Assembly (NCBI GenBank): GCA_023382975.1
Contig: JAHDXO010000006.1
Location: 42,645-106,644, forward strand
Direction: 5' to 3'
DNA from: Pirellulaceae bacterium
Lineage (GTDB): Bacteria; Planctomycetota; Planctomycetia; Pirellulales; Pirellulaceae
DNA: 64,000 nucleotides
Part shown: positions 42,826 to 52,042 of the stretch, one piece after another
Position numbering within the stretch: the stretch's first letter is position 1
Layout: the number at the start of each line of letters is the position of its first letter
Notes under the pieces: model-generated
Told to the model about the DNA's origin: nothing
Database searches by the model: none
The model's input: only the letters and a program-made list of their open reading frames with translations
Program-made: the position numbers and the translations under genes

Positions 42826-44286
42826 ATGAACCGACGCCGATTTCTTCGACAAGCCGGGGTTCTGGCAGCGGGTGCTGCGTGCGCGACGGGGCTGCGACCA
42901 CCGGCGATGGGCTGGGCCGCCGACTCTTCGAAGCGAGCCGCGACGGCCGGGCCGCTGCGGGTGCATCCGCAGAACGGGCGCTATTTCGCCGATGCCTCGG
43001 GCCGGGCGGTCTATCTGACAGGCGCCCATACGTGGAACAATCTCTCCGACATGGGCAAAGGCGATCCGCCTCCCGAGTTCGATTTCGCGCAATATTTGGA
43101 CTTTCTCGACCGGCTCCATCACAACTTCGTTCGGCTGTGGCGCTGGGAACTGACTCGCTGGAATGCCGCGGCCACGCCTCAGTACACGGCGCAGACCGAT
43201 TTGTACACGGTGGCGCCGCACCCCTGGAAACGCACTGGCCCCGGCACGGCGCTGGATGGCGGACCCAAGTTCGATCTCCGGCAGTTTGATCCGGCCTATT
43301 TCGATCGACTGCGGCAGCGTGTGCAGGCCGCGCGCGACCGCGGCGTCTATGTGTCGATCATGCTGTTCGAGGGTTGGGGGTTGCAGCATCTGCCCGATGC
43401 CTGGAAATCGCATCCCTTCCATCCATCTAACAACGTTCAGGGTTTGGACGGCGACGCCGGCGGTGATGGTCGCGGCCTGCTGACGCATACGCTGCACTTG
43501 CCTGCTGTGACGAGCTTGCAGGAAGCCTATGTTCGCCACTTGATCGACTCGGTGAACGATCTGGACAACGTGCTGTACGAGATCATCAACGAGAGCGGCG
43601 CCTACTCGATTGCGTGGCAGTACCATCTGATCCGCGTCATCAAGGCGTATCAGCGAGACAAGCCGCAGCAGCATCCCGTGGGCATGACGTTCCCCTACTC
43701 GCGCGACACGAAACAGCGGGGCACGAACACGATGTTGTTCGACAGCCCGGCCGACTGGATCTCGCCGAATCCCGACGCCGTGGGCGGGTACAACTACCGC
43801 ACCAATCCGCCGCCGGCCGACGGTACGAAAGTGATCCTGTCGGACACGGATCATCTCTGGGGCATCGGCGGCAATCCGGAATGGGCCTGGATGAGTTTCA
43901 CACGCGGCCACAATCCGATCTTCATGGACCCGTACGACAATCGAGTGCTCGGCAAGGCGGAGCCGGATTCCTGGAATCCCGTCCGCGAGAGCCTGGGCCA
44001 GACGCGACGGTTGGCGGAACGCCTGGATCTGGCCGCCATGATGCCCCGCGAGGATCTCGCGTCGTCACGGTTCTGCCTGGCCGTTCCGGGACGGCAGTAC
44101 GTGGTCTTCCTGCCGGAGGGCCGCGAAGTGGAAGTCGACTTGTCCGGAGCCAGCAGTTCGTTCGAAGTCCAATGGCTGCACCCGGTGACCGGAACCAGCC
44201 ACGCTGGTGAGCCGATCCAGGGCGGCGCCAAACGCCGTCTGCAGTCGCCGCTCAGCGGTCCGGCGGTGCTCGTTCTGCGGAAATAA
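42826..44286 (+). CDS. Tat-exported TIM-barrel glycoside hydrolase-like protein
   Basis: A 486-residue protein with a twin-arginine signal (MNRRRFLRQAGVLAAGAAC). It has a DUF4038/GH5-like (beta/alpha)8 region: GRAVYLTGAHTWNN, NFVRLWRWELTRW, and YEIINESGAY, where Glu would be the acid/base. The C-terminal 80 residues (QYVVFLPEGREVEVDLSG) look like the putative collagen-binding domain PF12904. The predicted role is cleavage of a polysaccharide outside the membrane. GGGGAGAG lies 6 bases before ATG 42826. The 246-base gap after the oxidoreductase holds no clear promoter. No assay-level specificity can be read from sequence. Confidence 0.82.
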   Translation: MNRRRFLRQAGVLAAGAACATGLRPPAMGWAADSSKRAATAGPLRVHPQNGRYFADASGRAVYLTGAHTWNNLSDMGKGDPPPEFDFAQYLDFLDRLHHNFVRLWRWELTRWNAAATPQYTAQTDLYTVAPHPWKRTGPGTALDGGPKFDLRQFDPAYFDRLRQRVQAARDRGVYVSIMLFEGWGLQHLPDAWKSHPFHPSNNVQGLDGDAGGDGRGLLTHTLHLPAVTSLQEAYVRHLIDSVNDLDNVLYEIINESGAYSIAWQYHLIRVIKAYQRDKPQQHPVGMTFPYSRDTKQRGTNTMLFDSPADWISPNPDAVGGYNYRTNPPPADGTKVILSDTDHLWGIGGNPEWAWMSFTRGHNPIFMDPYDNRVLGKAEPDSWNPVRESLGQTRRLAERLDLAAMMPREDLASSRFCLAVPGRQYVVFLPEGREVEVDLSGASSSFEVQWLHPVTGTSHAGEPIQGGAKRRLQSPLSGPAVLVLRK

Positions 44287-44362
44287 GCCGTCGGGCCACT
44301 GTCGGCCGTGGAAGTGAAATGGGAACGACAGATCGGGGGCCATAACGCGAAAATTTTTCGCG

Positions 44363-44381
44363 CGCTCGGCTGCGCCGAGCG
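44363..44381. terminator. Hairpin between convergent genes
   Basis: CGCTCGGC-TGC-GCCGAGCG is a perfect 8-base stem in the 129-base gap between the glycosidase-like gene (stop 44286) and the TIR-NACHT gene (stop 44416). An A/T-rich run precedes it on the plus strand (44351-44358), which gives a partial T-run for minus-strand transcripts. It is a plausible terminator for the TIR-NACHT transcript. Confidence 0.45.
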
Positions 44382-44415
44382 TCGGGACCGGGGGGAAGAA
44401 GAAGGGGAGAAGAGA

Positions 44416-47400
44416 TTAAGGTTTTCGCGGTAGAGCCCTGGACACGCGAAAACCCGCGTCGTACTCAGAGAACCAGGGTTGAAGGTCGTTGCGGAACGCA
44501 GAACGCACGCGGTAGGCGTTGTTGCCCCACGAGCCGCCACGCAAAACGCGGGCGGAACTGTCGGGGGGCGAGTCAAGGTCATACGCGCGGCGGTATTCGT
44601 CCTCCGTCCATTCCCACACGTTGCCCAGCATGTCTTCCAAGCCCCAGGGATTCGCGTGCTCGAGTTGGGGACGAGTGGTGTGGCCGACCTTCCGTTCGGC
44701 ATTGCACCTTCCCGGCTTAAAATCGTCGCCCCACCAGTAGTTCCAATTCCAATCGGTTCCTGCCTTGGCCGCGTATTCCCACTCGTTTTCGTGCGGCAAT
44801 CGACAACTTTGGCCGTCCCAGCGCGCCCACAGGCAGAACGCCCAAGCATCGTACCAACTGACGTAGATTGTCGGCGTTTCCGCGTCCGGGCTGATCGGTT
44901 CGTAACGGTCGCGATACCACGAATCGGCCACGCCATGCCCTGGATCGAACAAGCGATACCAAGCGTTGACCGTCGGCCAGCGATTCAAGCAGAATGCCGC
45001 GATCTCTTGCGTCCGCACCACGGGCGTCTCGTTCGCGGGATAGTACAACTGTGAAATCGCTTCGAGATCTCGGTCCTGAAAGAAGCGTGTCCACCGATCA
45101 ATCGCTTGTTTCCGCGCTTGCTGTCCGGTCTTTCCCGGCGGATACGAAGCCCGCGACAGATGTTGCTCCGCCAATTCTGCCGGATCGCCGTCTCGTTCGA
45201 GATAGGTCTTCCATCTCCGCCGCAGATCCTCGGGCATGCCTTGTTTTTCGGGCGGCGCGCCCATTTGGAATTCGCCGCCCGGGATATCGATGAAGTGGTC
45301 GCAAAACTGGCGTGCCGCACGCTGGGCATCTTCCCCGCGCCGCCCGCTGAGAATCTCGCTTTCGAATTCGCCCCAAAACGCCGCCTGGACTTGAATGGCC
45401 AGCGATTCCCGGCGCCGGACGAGTTCTTCCAGCGCGGACCAGGCGCGGTAGATCAGTTCGCCACTGCGGCAGGTGCCGGCGATGGTGCCGTCGCCGGGGC
45501 GGAAGACTGGTTCGATCGCCCGCGACCAGACCCGCGGATTGCGCGCTTCGTCGGGCATCTCGCACAAGAATCGCCAAACCCAGTAGTAGGACTCGCTCTG
45601 CGGTCGATCGCCGCAGGACACCCGGCCGCCCCACGGCTCGGCATCCTGCTCGTGACAGAACTGAGCCAGCCAGTACGCCGTGAAGAACTCCTGCAACGTC
45701 CGGTTCCGCCAGAAGACGCCATCCTGTCCCACGACTCCGGTGTCGAAGAAGCCGTGATCCAGAAACTGGTTCAGCGCGGTCAGTCCTTCGACATCCCGCT
45801 CCAGACGCGATCGATCGCCTTCGCCGGGTCGCCGCTGGAGCAGATGGTAGACCGTGTCCAGGAACGCGGGAAACTCGTTGTCCGGTACGCCGTCGAAATT
45901 GGGTTGCTCGTCTCCCTCGTCATTGCGAGCCGGCAGCGGCGTCGAGGTCATCACGAACGCGATCGCGGCCAACACGTATTTGGCTCGCTCCAGCGACCGC
46001 TTCTGCACTTTTTCCGGCACCTGCTCGCCGGGCAGCAATCCGATCTGCCGGGCTTCCCGCGAGCCGTTCATGCCCTCCAGCAACAGATGGTTGATCGCTC
46101 GCCAGTAGACGTCGGCCTGCGTGTGGATCAGGCTCAACTGGGCGTCCGGCAGTTCGCGCAGATAGGCCAGCACGCGCGGCGTGCCCAGGATCTCGCGGTC
46201 TTCCAGCGGCAGCATTTCGAAGCGTTCCTTGCCCTCCGCGGTCCGGCCCAGATACTGCCGCTGCTGGGATTCGTCGAATTCGTCCACCTGCACGAACCGC
46301 CAGCGGTGGTGGTCCGGGCCGGCGAACAGATCGTCCCAGTGGCGCTGCAAGGCGTGAGGCCGGCCGCTGACGACGATGCGGCACGCTCGCCAGGCCACAT
46401 CGCCAATCAGGTTTCGCAGTACGTCCACCGGCCGACCCTCGGGCGAAGCCTGGTCCAGCCCGTCCAGCAGCAGCACCAACCGGCCTCGGTCGCGAAGAAA
46501 CTCCAGCGCCTGCCGCGCGTGGTCCTCGGCGATTCCGGGAACTCGCTCGATGACTCGGCGGACCAGCAGCGGCAGCAGGCCGTCGGCCCACCCGTCGCCC
46601 GAGATATTCCGCAAATCGCGAAAGGTCAGCAGCATCGCCAGTCGATCGCCGCTGCCGCGGTTCAACTCGACTTCGAACCATTCCATCGTCGTGGTCTTGC
46701 CGACGCCCGCATCGGTGGTCAGCGCCAAACGCGACAGATCCCAGTCCCTGCCGTCTTCGGCCGCAAGTGAATTGTGCGCTACCTCGAAGCGATCGACGGC
46801 CATCCAGGCATCGGGCTTCTGGCCTGTCGTATCGCCGCCGCCACGAGCCACCCGTCCCGCGCGGAAGTGCTCGGCGCGCAGATACGGGCGAGGGTCTTCG
46901 AGTTCGGACAGCAACCGCATTCCCTGGGAATCGATGAACGGCGGCAGCTTTTCGGGCTGGTTCGTATCCGCGTCCGCATCTGCGTCCGACCATCGCGCAT
47001 CCCACGTCCGACCGACGTGCTTGCCGTACCATCGCCGCATGTCGGCCGCGATGGACTCGGCCGCCGCGTCGCCGATCTTCCGGTTGCCCGACCGATTCGA
47101 CTTCTTCGTCTTCTCACCCGTGATCCCCCAGACCAGTCTCTCGATCCCCTCGTCGGTCAGTCCCTGGCGAAGATCCACCCAGGTAAACTCTTGAAGGAAG
47201 AGCGGCAACGCGGGCTGCTCAGGAGCGTCAGGCAGCAGCACCGGGATCACGGACAGTTTGCGTCGGACGAACTGGCTCAAACACGCTCGCATCTCCGGTT
47301 CTTCCCACGGTCCCAGCCCGGCCGGACCGAACAGGACCGCGGCCGTGCGGGTGGTGGCGATGATCCTTTCCAGCGCATCTTGCCAAGGTCGCCCAGGAAC

Positions 47401-47565
47401 CAGTTCGCGTTCATCAAGCCACGGCTTGACACCGTACTCGATCAGCTTATCGGCCAACTCCTGGACCAACGGCTTGTCGTGGCTGTTGTGCGACAAGAAG
47501 ACGTCGAACTGGGGTTCGGACGCGGAACTCGTGGGAACATCCGCTGATTGTTCGGAAGACGGCAT
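44416..47565 (-). CDS. TIR-NACHT-SUMF1 fusion (STAND NTPase, candidate defence protein)
   Basis: A 1049-residue three-domain protein. Residues about 18-130 are a TIR-like domain: FDVFLSHNSHDKPLVQELAD then WLDERELVPG; the small motif FLSHNS and acidic WLDE are family features. A NACHT/STAND NTPase follows, with Walker A GVGKTT at 287-292 and Walker B LLLDGLDQ at about 366-372. From about 755 the protein is SUMF1/formylglycine-generating-enzyme-like: SWYDAWAFCLWA, SCRLPHENEWEYAA, GNVWEWTEDEY, RGGSWGN, GFRVSRAL. TIR-STAND proteins sense phage or damage and consume NAD+; SUMF1 ends in such fusions may be sensors. I chose ATG 47565; a GTG at 47634 would add 23 disordered residues, and neither has a clear ribosome site. 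It is monocistronic. Confidence 0.85.
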   Translation of the reverse strand: MPSSEQSADVPTSSASEPQFDVFLSHNSHDKPLVQELADKLIEYGVKPWLDERELVPGRPWQDALERIIATTRTAAVLFGPAGLGPWEEPEMRACLSQFVRRKLSVIPVLLPDAPEQPALPLFLQEFTWVDLRQGLTDEGIERLVWGITGEKTKKSNRSGNRKIGDAAAESIAADMRRWYGKHVGRTWDARWSDADADADTNQPEKLPPFIDSQGMRLLSELEDPRPYLRAEHFRAGRVARGGGDTTGQKPDAWMAVDRFEVAHNSLAAEDGRDWDLSRLALTTDAGVGKTTTMEWFEVELNRGSGDRLAMLLTFRDLRNISGDGWADGLLPLLVRRVIERVPGIAEDHARQALEFLRDRGRLVLLLDGLDQASPEGRPVDVLRNLIGDVAWRACRIVVSGRPHALQRHWDDLFAGPDHHRWRFVQVDEFDESQQRQYLGRTAEGKERFEMLPLEDREILGTPRVLAYLRELPDAQLSLIHTQADVYWRAINHLLLEGMNGSREARQIGLLPGEQVPEKVQKRSLERAKYVLAAIAFVMTSTPLPARNDEGDEQPNFDGVPDNEFPAFLDTVYHLLQRRPGEGDRSRLERDVEGLTALNQFLDHGFFDTGVVGQDGVFWRNRTLQEFFTAYWLAQFCHEQDAEPWGGRVSCGDRPQSESYYWVWRFLCEMPDEARNPRVWSRAIEPVFRPGDGTIAGTCRSGELIYRAWSALEELVRRRESLAIQVQAAFWGEFESEILSGRRGEDAQRAARQFCDHFIDIPGGEFQMGAPPEKQGMPEDLRRRWKTYLERDGDPAELAEQHLSRASYPPGKTGQQARKQAIDRWTRFFQDRDLEAISQLYYPANETPVVRTQEIAAFCLNRWPTVNAWYRLFDPGHGVADSWYRDRYEPISPDAETPTIYVSWYDAWAFCLWARWDGQSCRLPHENEWEYAAKAGTDWNWNYWWGDDFKPGRCNAERKVGHTTRPQLEHANPWGLEDMLGNVWEWTEDEYRRAYDLDSPPDSSARVLRGGSWGNNAYRVRSAFRNDLQPWFSEYDAGFRVSRALPRKP

Positions 47566-47799
47566 GGTGTGTGGCCTGGCGAAAGAGCGACACGGGGCGG
47601 TGACTGGAAGGGTCGGGTTTTCGTTTGAGTTCACGATTCATTGTGTCAGCGGCCAAGGTCACGCGCATTGAGACGCTGAAGCGTGAACTCCCGACTCCGT
47701 CGTCAAACTAGCGGGGGCGAAATCGACAGTCAAGACCCAGGCAGCACACGGTACCGTCCTGAGATGAACGCCGAGTCCGGCCACTCTGGGAAACTGGGG

Positions 47800-48008
47800 T
47801 CTTTGAAGTTGCGCATTTCCTCCGACTTCGCCCCCGCCGAGCTTGCTCGGCGGAAGCAAGGATCGGTATTTCGCGCATGAGAGTGACCGAATCATGCGTT
47901 CCACCGAGCAAGCTCGGCGGGGGCGAGGCTTCTCAGGATGCCGCGATGTAGTGCAGAATCGCCGTCCCACCGAGCAAGCTCGGCGGAGACGATGCGCAAC
48001 TTCAAAGA
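47800..48008. repeat. 209-bp element: 17-bp terminal inverted repeats around three palindromes
   Basis: Arms TCTTTGAAGTTGCGCAT (47800-47816) and ATGCGCAACTTCAAAGA (47992-48008) are perfect. Inside, CC(G/A)CCGAGC-TT/AA-GCTCGGCGG palindromes lie at 47834-47853, 47901-47920 and 47967-47986, spaced 66-67 bases; CGCATGA/TCATGCG (47874-47880, 47892-47898) adds a fourth hairpin. It fills much of the gap between the TIR-NACHT start and the ispD stop (47566-48126). I find no gene in this gap. It may be a MITE/REP cluster or a structured RNA. Confidence 0.82.
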
Positions 48009-48126
48009 CTGGGGTCTGTCCCTCAAATCTCACTTCTGCGGCGACGTCGCGTCTCTCCTGTGATCTAGCTCGGTTTGCCGCGGGAATGAAATTGGAACGA
48101 CTGACCCATGCGCGAGACTTGTGGCG

Positions 48127-48864
48127 CTAGCGCCACAGGTCGTCGTCGGCGAAGGGGTGGACGGGGCCGAGGATCTTGGGTTTGGGCAGGGCCTTCAGGG
48201 CTTGAGCGGCCAGCCGCAGGTCCTCCTTGGTGGTGATCTTCAGGTTGATCGGCGAACCTTCGACGATCGTCACCGGATGGCCCAACCGCTCGACCAATTG
48301 GGCATCGTCGGTAGCATTCAAATCGTCGCGGCTTGCGTACGCATCCAACAGCAGTTGACGCCGGAAGACTTGCGGCGTTTGGGCTTCCCACAAATCCTGA
48401 CGTTCGACCGTTTCCGTGATCTTGCCGCCCGCGACTCGCTTCAAGGTGCCCCGCACCGGCACGGCCAGAATGGCGGCGCCGGAATTCACGGCCGCATCGA
48501 ACACTTTGTCGATCCATTCGTTCGCCACGCACGGCCGGGCGGCATCGTGGACGGCCACGAACTGGATATCCGGCTTGACGCGAGCCAACGCGCGTTGCAC
48601 CGAATCGGGGCGATGCTGTCCGCCCTCGACCACGTCGATCCCCAGGATGGCCACATTGGCAGCGAACTTGGAATCGAACTCTTCGCGGTCCTCCGGCGAG
48701 ACGACCAGGATCAACTGCTTGACATCGTCCCGGTTCAGGAATCGTTCGGCCGAATGCAGCCAGACGGCTCGGTTGTCGAGCGGCGCAAAGGGTTTTCGGT
48801 AGTGTTGATCCTTGAAGCGGCTGCTCTTTCCGGCTGCGGGCAGAATGACGGCGAATGTAGACAC
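48127..48864 (-). CDS. ispD: 2-C-methyl-D-erythritol 4-phosphate cytidylyltransferase
   Basis: A 245-residue enzyme of the MEP isoprenoid pathway that transfers CMP from CTP to methylerythritol phosphate. The nucleotide loop is LPAAGKSSRF, and the family marks HDAARP and QTPQVF are present, with the C-terminal GSPINLKITTKED. Length fits the usual 230-240. I set the start at GTG 48864 (MSTFAVILPAAG) because AAGGA lies 8 bases upstream and the enzyme then begins as its relatives do; in-frame starts at 48906 and 49032 overlap the divergent promoter of the PilT-like operon. No other MEP gene is in the window. Confidence 0.92.
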   Translation of the reverse strand: MSTFAVILPAAGKSSRFKDQHYRKPFAPLDNRAVWLHSAERFLNRDDVKQLILVVSPEDREEFDSKFAANVAILGIDVVEGGQHRPDSVQRALARVKPDIQFVAVHDAARPCVANEWIDKVFDAAVNSGAAILAVPVRGTLKRVAGGKITETVERQDLWEAQTPQVFRRQLLLDAYASRDDLNATDDAQLVERLGHPVTIVEGSPINLKITTKEDLRLAAQALKALPKPKILGPVHPFADDDLWR

Positions 48865-49030
48865 GGGCTGTTCCTTATCGCTGAGGCTGAACGTTTGCCC
48901 CGTCATTGTCGGCTTTTTCGCCAAGCCGTCAATTCGCCGCGAAATCCCTTTGGAGATTGCCGGTGGCGCGGGTAGAATGCGGACGTTTGAATTTTCGACC
49001 AGCGCCGATCCCCGTTCCCGCGAGGCAGTC

Positions 49031-50500
49031 ATGTCGAAAGCAACTCAGCAGGTCTTCAAACGGATTGCATTGCACAACAAACTGCTGCCCGAGCCGGAAC
49101 TCGACGCGCTGCTGGCCGAGACGCCGGACCCGTTGAAGGCCCTCCAGCAGTTGGTCGAACGGCAGGTCGTCTCCGAAAAAATGGCCGCTCAGTTCCAGTC
49201 GGTCTACGAAAAGCAGTTGGACAAGCTGTTCGCGGAGCAGATCGGTCTGGACGACGACGGCCCGCCACCCGCGCCGGCGCAGGCGGGCGAGTCCCGTCCG
49301 AGAGAAGAGGAGATCGCGGAGAAGCCGGCTGAACGAGCTGAAATTCTGGAACGCGCTGCTCCCGCGGAAAAGGCCGTCGATCGCACCACCGACCGCGTCG
49401 CCGCCGTGCCGCAGGAGATCCAGCCGTTGCCGGAGCCGGGACTGGAGCTGATCCACTGCTTGATGCTCGAAGCACGCCGCATGGGCGCTTCGGATCTGCA
49501 CGTCAAATCGAGCATGGTGCCGGTCGTTCGGCTCCACGGGACGTTACGGGACTTGCCTCGTCCCAGTCTGCCGGCCGCTGCGGCCGAACAGTCGCTGTTG
49601 GCGATCTTGAGCGACGATCAACGCGCGTATTTCGAGGCGGAACTGGATCTGGACTTCTCGTACGACGGCGGCCCCGAACTCGGGCGTTATCGGGCGAACT
49701 TGCTGCACCAGCACCGCGGCATCGACGGGGTCTTTCGCTTGATTCCGGAAAAGGTGCCTTCGTTCGACGACTTGAAATTGCCGGATGTCGTCAAGCGGTT
49801 CACCGAGTATCGCGTTGGCGTCGTGTTGGTCACCGGCCCGAAAGGCAGCGGTAAGACCACCACGCTGGCGGCGATGGTGGACCGTCTGAACCGCGAACGG
49901 GCCGAGCACATCATCACCGTCGAGGATCCGATCGAGTTCGTCCATCCGTGCAAACGGGGCCATGTGAACCAGCGGCAGGTCGGCATCCACACTCGATCGT
50001 TCAGCAACGCGCTGCGTTCGGCTTTGCGCGAAGCGCCCGACGTGATCATGGTGGGCGAGATGCGGGATCTGGAGACAACGTCCTTGGCGATCACGGCCGC
50101 CGAGACGGGACATCTGGTGCTGGCGACGCTGCATACGCCGGACGCGATCCGAACGATCGGGCGGGTGCTGGACGTCTTTCCGCCGAAAGAGCAGCCCCAG
50201 ATCCGCGCCATGCTGTCGGAGTCGCTGCGCGGTATCTGCTCGCAACTGCTGCTGCCCGGCGCCGACGGACATTCGATGGTGCTGGCCGTCGAGATCCTGG
50301 TGAACACGCAGGCCATCGGGCACCTGATCCGCGAAGAAAAAGTCCACCAGATCCGCGGTCTGATGCAGACGGGCAAGCAGCACGGCATGGTGCTGATGGA
50401 CGAGTCGCTGGTTCGATTGGCCAAGGAAGGCCGGATCAGCCGGCAATTGGCTTGCGAGTACGCCGAGAACCTGAAATACGTGAAAGCCGAATTGGCGTAA
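49031..50500 (+). CDS. PilU/PilT-like type IV pilus retraction ATPase with N-terminal extension
   Basis: A 489-residue secretion ATPase of the PilT group. The first 120 residues (helical, KRIALHNKLLPEPELDALL) and a Pro/Glu/Ala-rich linker are not present in standard PilT. The core starts at MGASDLHVKSS and has Walker A GPKGSGKTTT, the Asp box HIITVEDPIEFVH, Walker B VIMVGEMRDLETT, and the His box LATLHTPDAIRTIGRVLD. It should form cytoplasmic hexamers that pull back pili. ATG 49031 has GAGG upstream. It ends 14 bases before the second PilT-type gene, so they form an operon like pilT-pilU. The extension may be a regulatory or docking part. Confidence 0.88.
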   Translation: MSKATQQVFKRIALHNKLLPEPELDALLAETPDPLKALQQLVERQVVSEKMAAQFQSVYEKQLDKLFAEQIGLDDDGPPPAPAQAGESRPREEEIAEKPAERAEILERAAPAEKAVDRTTDRVAAVPQEIQPLPEPGLELIHCLMLEARRMGASDLHVKSSMVPVVRLHGTLRDLPRPSLPAAAAEQSLLAILSDDQRAYFEAELDLDFSYDGGPELGRYRANLLHQHRGIDGVFRLIPEKVPSFDDLKLPDVVKRFTEYRVGVVLVTGPKGSGKTTTLAAMVDRLNRERAEHIITVEDPIEFVHPCKRGHVNQRQVGIHTRSFSNALRSALREAPDVIMVGEMRDLETTSLAITAAETGHLVLATLHTPDAIRTIGRVLDVFPPKEQPQIRAMLSESLRGICSQLLLPGADGHSMVLAVEILVNTQAIGHLIREEKVHQIRGLMQTGKQHGMVLMDESLVRLAKEGRISRQLACEYAENLKYVKAELA

Positions 50501-50514
50501 AGGGAGCGTGAGGC

Positions 50515-51576
<1,062 letters not shown>

Positions 51577-51577
51577 A

Positions 51578-51940
51578 CTACCCCAACGAGTCGCGGATGG
51601 AGGCGAGCGACCAACTCATCACCCGCCAGAACAAGTAGAAGATCAGGGCCGTATAGACGCACAGCGCGATACTCAAGAGAATCTTGGCAGATCGCGAAAA
51701 GACGCGGCTTTTCCAAAGCAGCGGAAGGCCGAGTCCCGCCGTGGCCCCGAACAGGACGAGCAGCAGAAGACCGCGATGATCGAGTAGACTTTGCAGGGCC
51801 GCACGATTGTCCGAGGGCGGCATCCAGGTCGAAGTCGATCCGCCGAGCATCGCCCCGCACTTCGGACAGATTTCCGCAGTCGGTGCCACCGGAGACCGGC
51901 ACGAGGGACACAACACATCGATGACAACCTCGGTTTCCAT
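51578..51940 (-). CDS. Small zinc-ribbon membrane protein
   Basis: A 120-residue protein with an N-terminal zinc ribbon (CPSCRSPVAPTAEICPKCGA, four cysteines) and two hydrophobic helices (LLLLVLFGATAGLGLP and LLSIALCVYTALIFYLFW). The ribbon would face the cytoplasm. No function is known. ATG 51940 has AAGGA 7 bases upstream. It is convergent with pilT and divergent from the lipoprotein gene. Confidence 0.72.
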   Translation of the reverse strand: METEVVIDVLCPSCRSPVAPTAEICPKCGAMLGGSTSTWMPPSDNRAALQSLLDHRGLLLLVLFGATAGLGLPLLWKSRVFSRSAKILLSIALCVYTALIFYLFWRVMSWSLASIRDSLG

Positions 51941-52042
51941 TTCGGTCCTTCTCGGGGAGTCGGCGACACGGTAGATTGGCAGCCACCTTGCAGCGGATTG
52001 TAACCTGCACGACCGGTATCCAGCAACTTTCCCGGAGTCTTC

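Noticed and set aside
44416..47565. Sulfatase-maturing enzyme for the nearby sulfatase
   Set aside because: The SUMF1-like part is a C-terminal domain of a TIR-NACHT protein on the opposite strand, and such domains in STAND fusions are generally not formylglycine generators.
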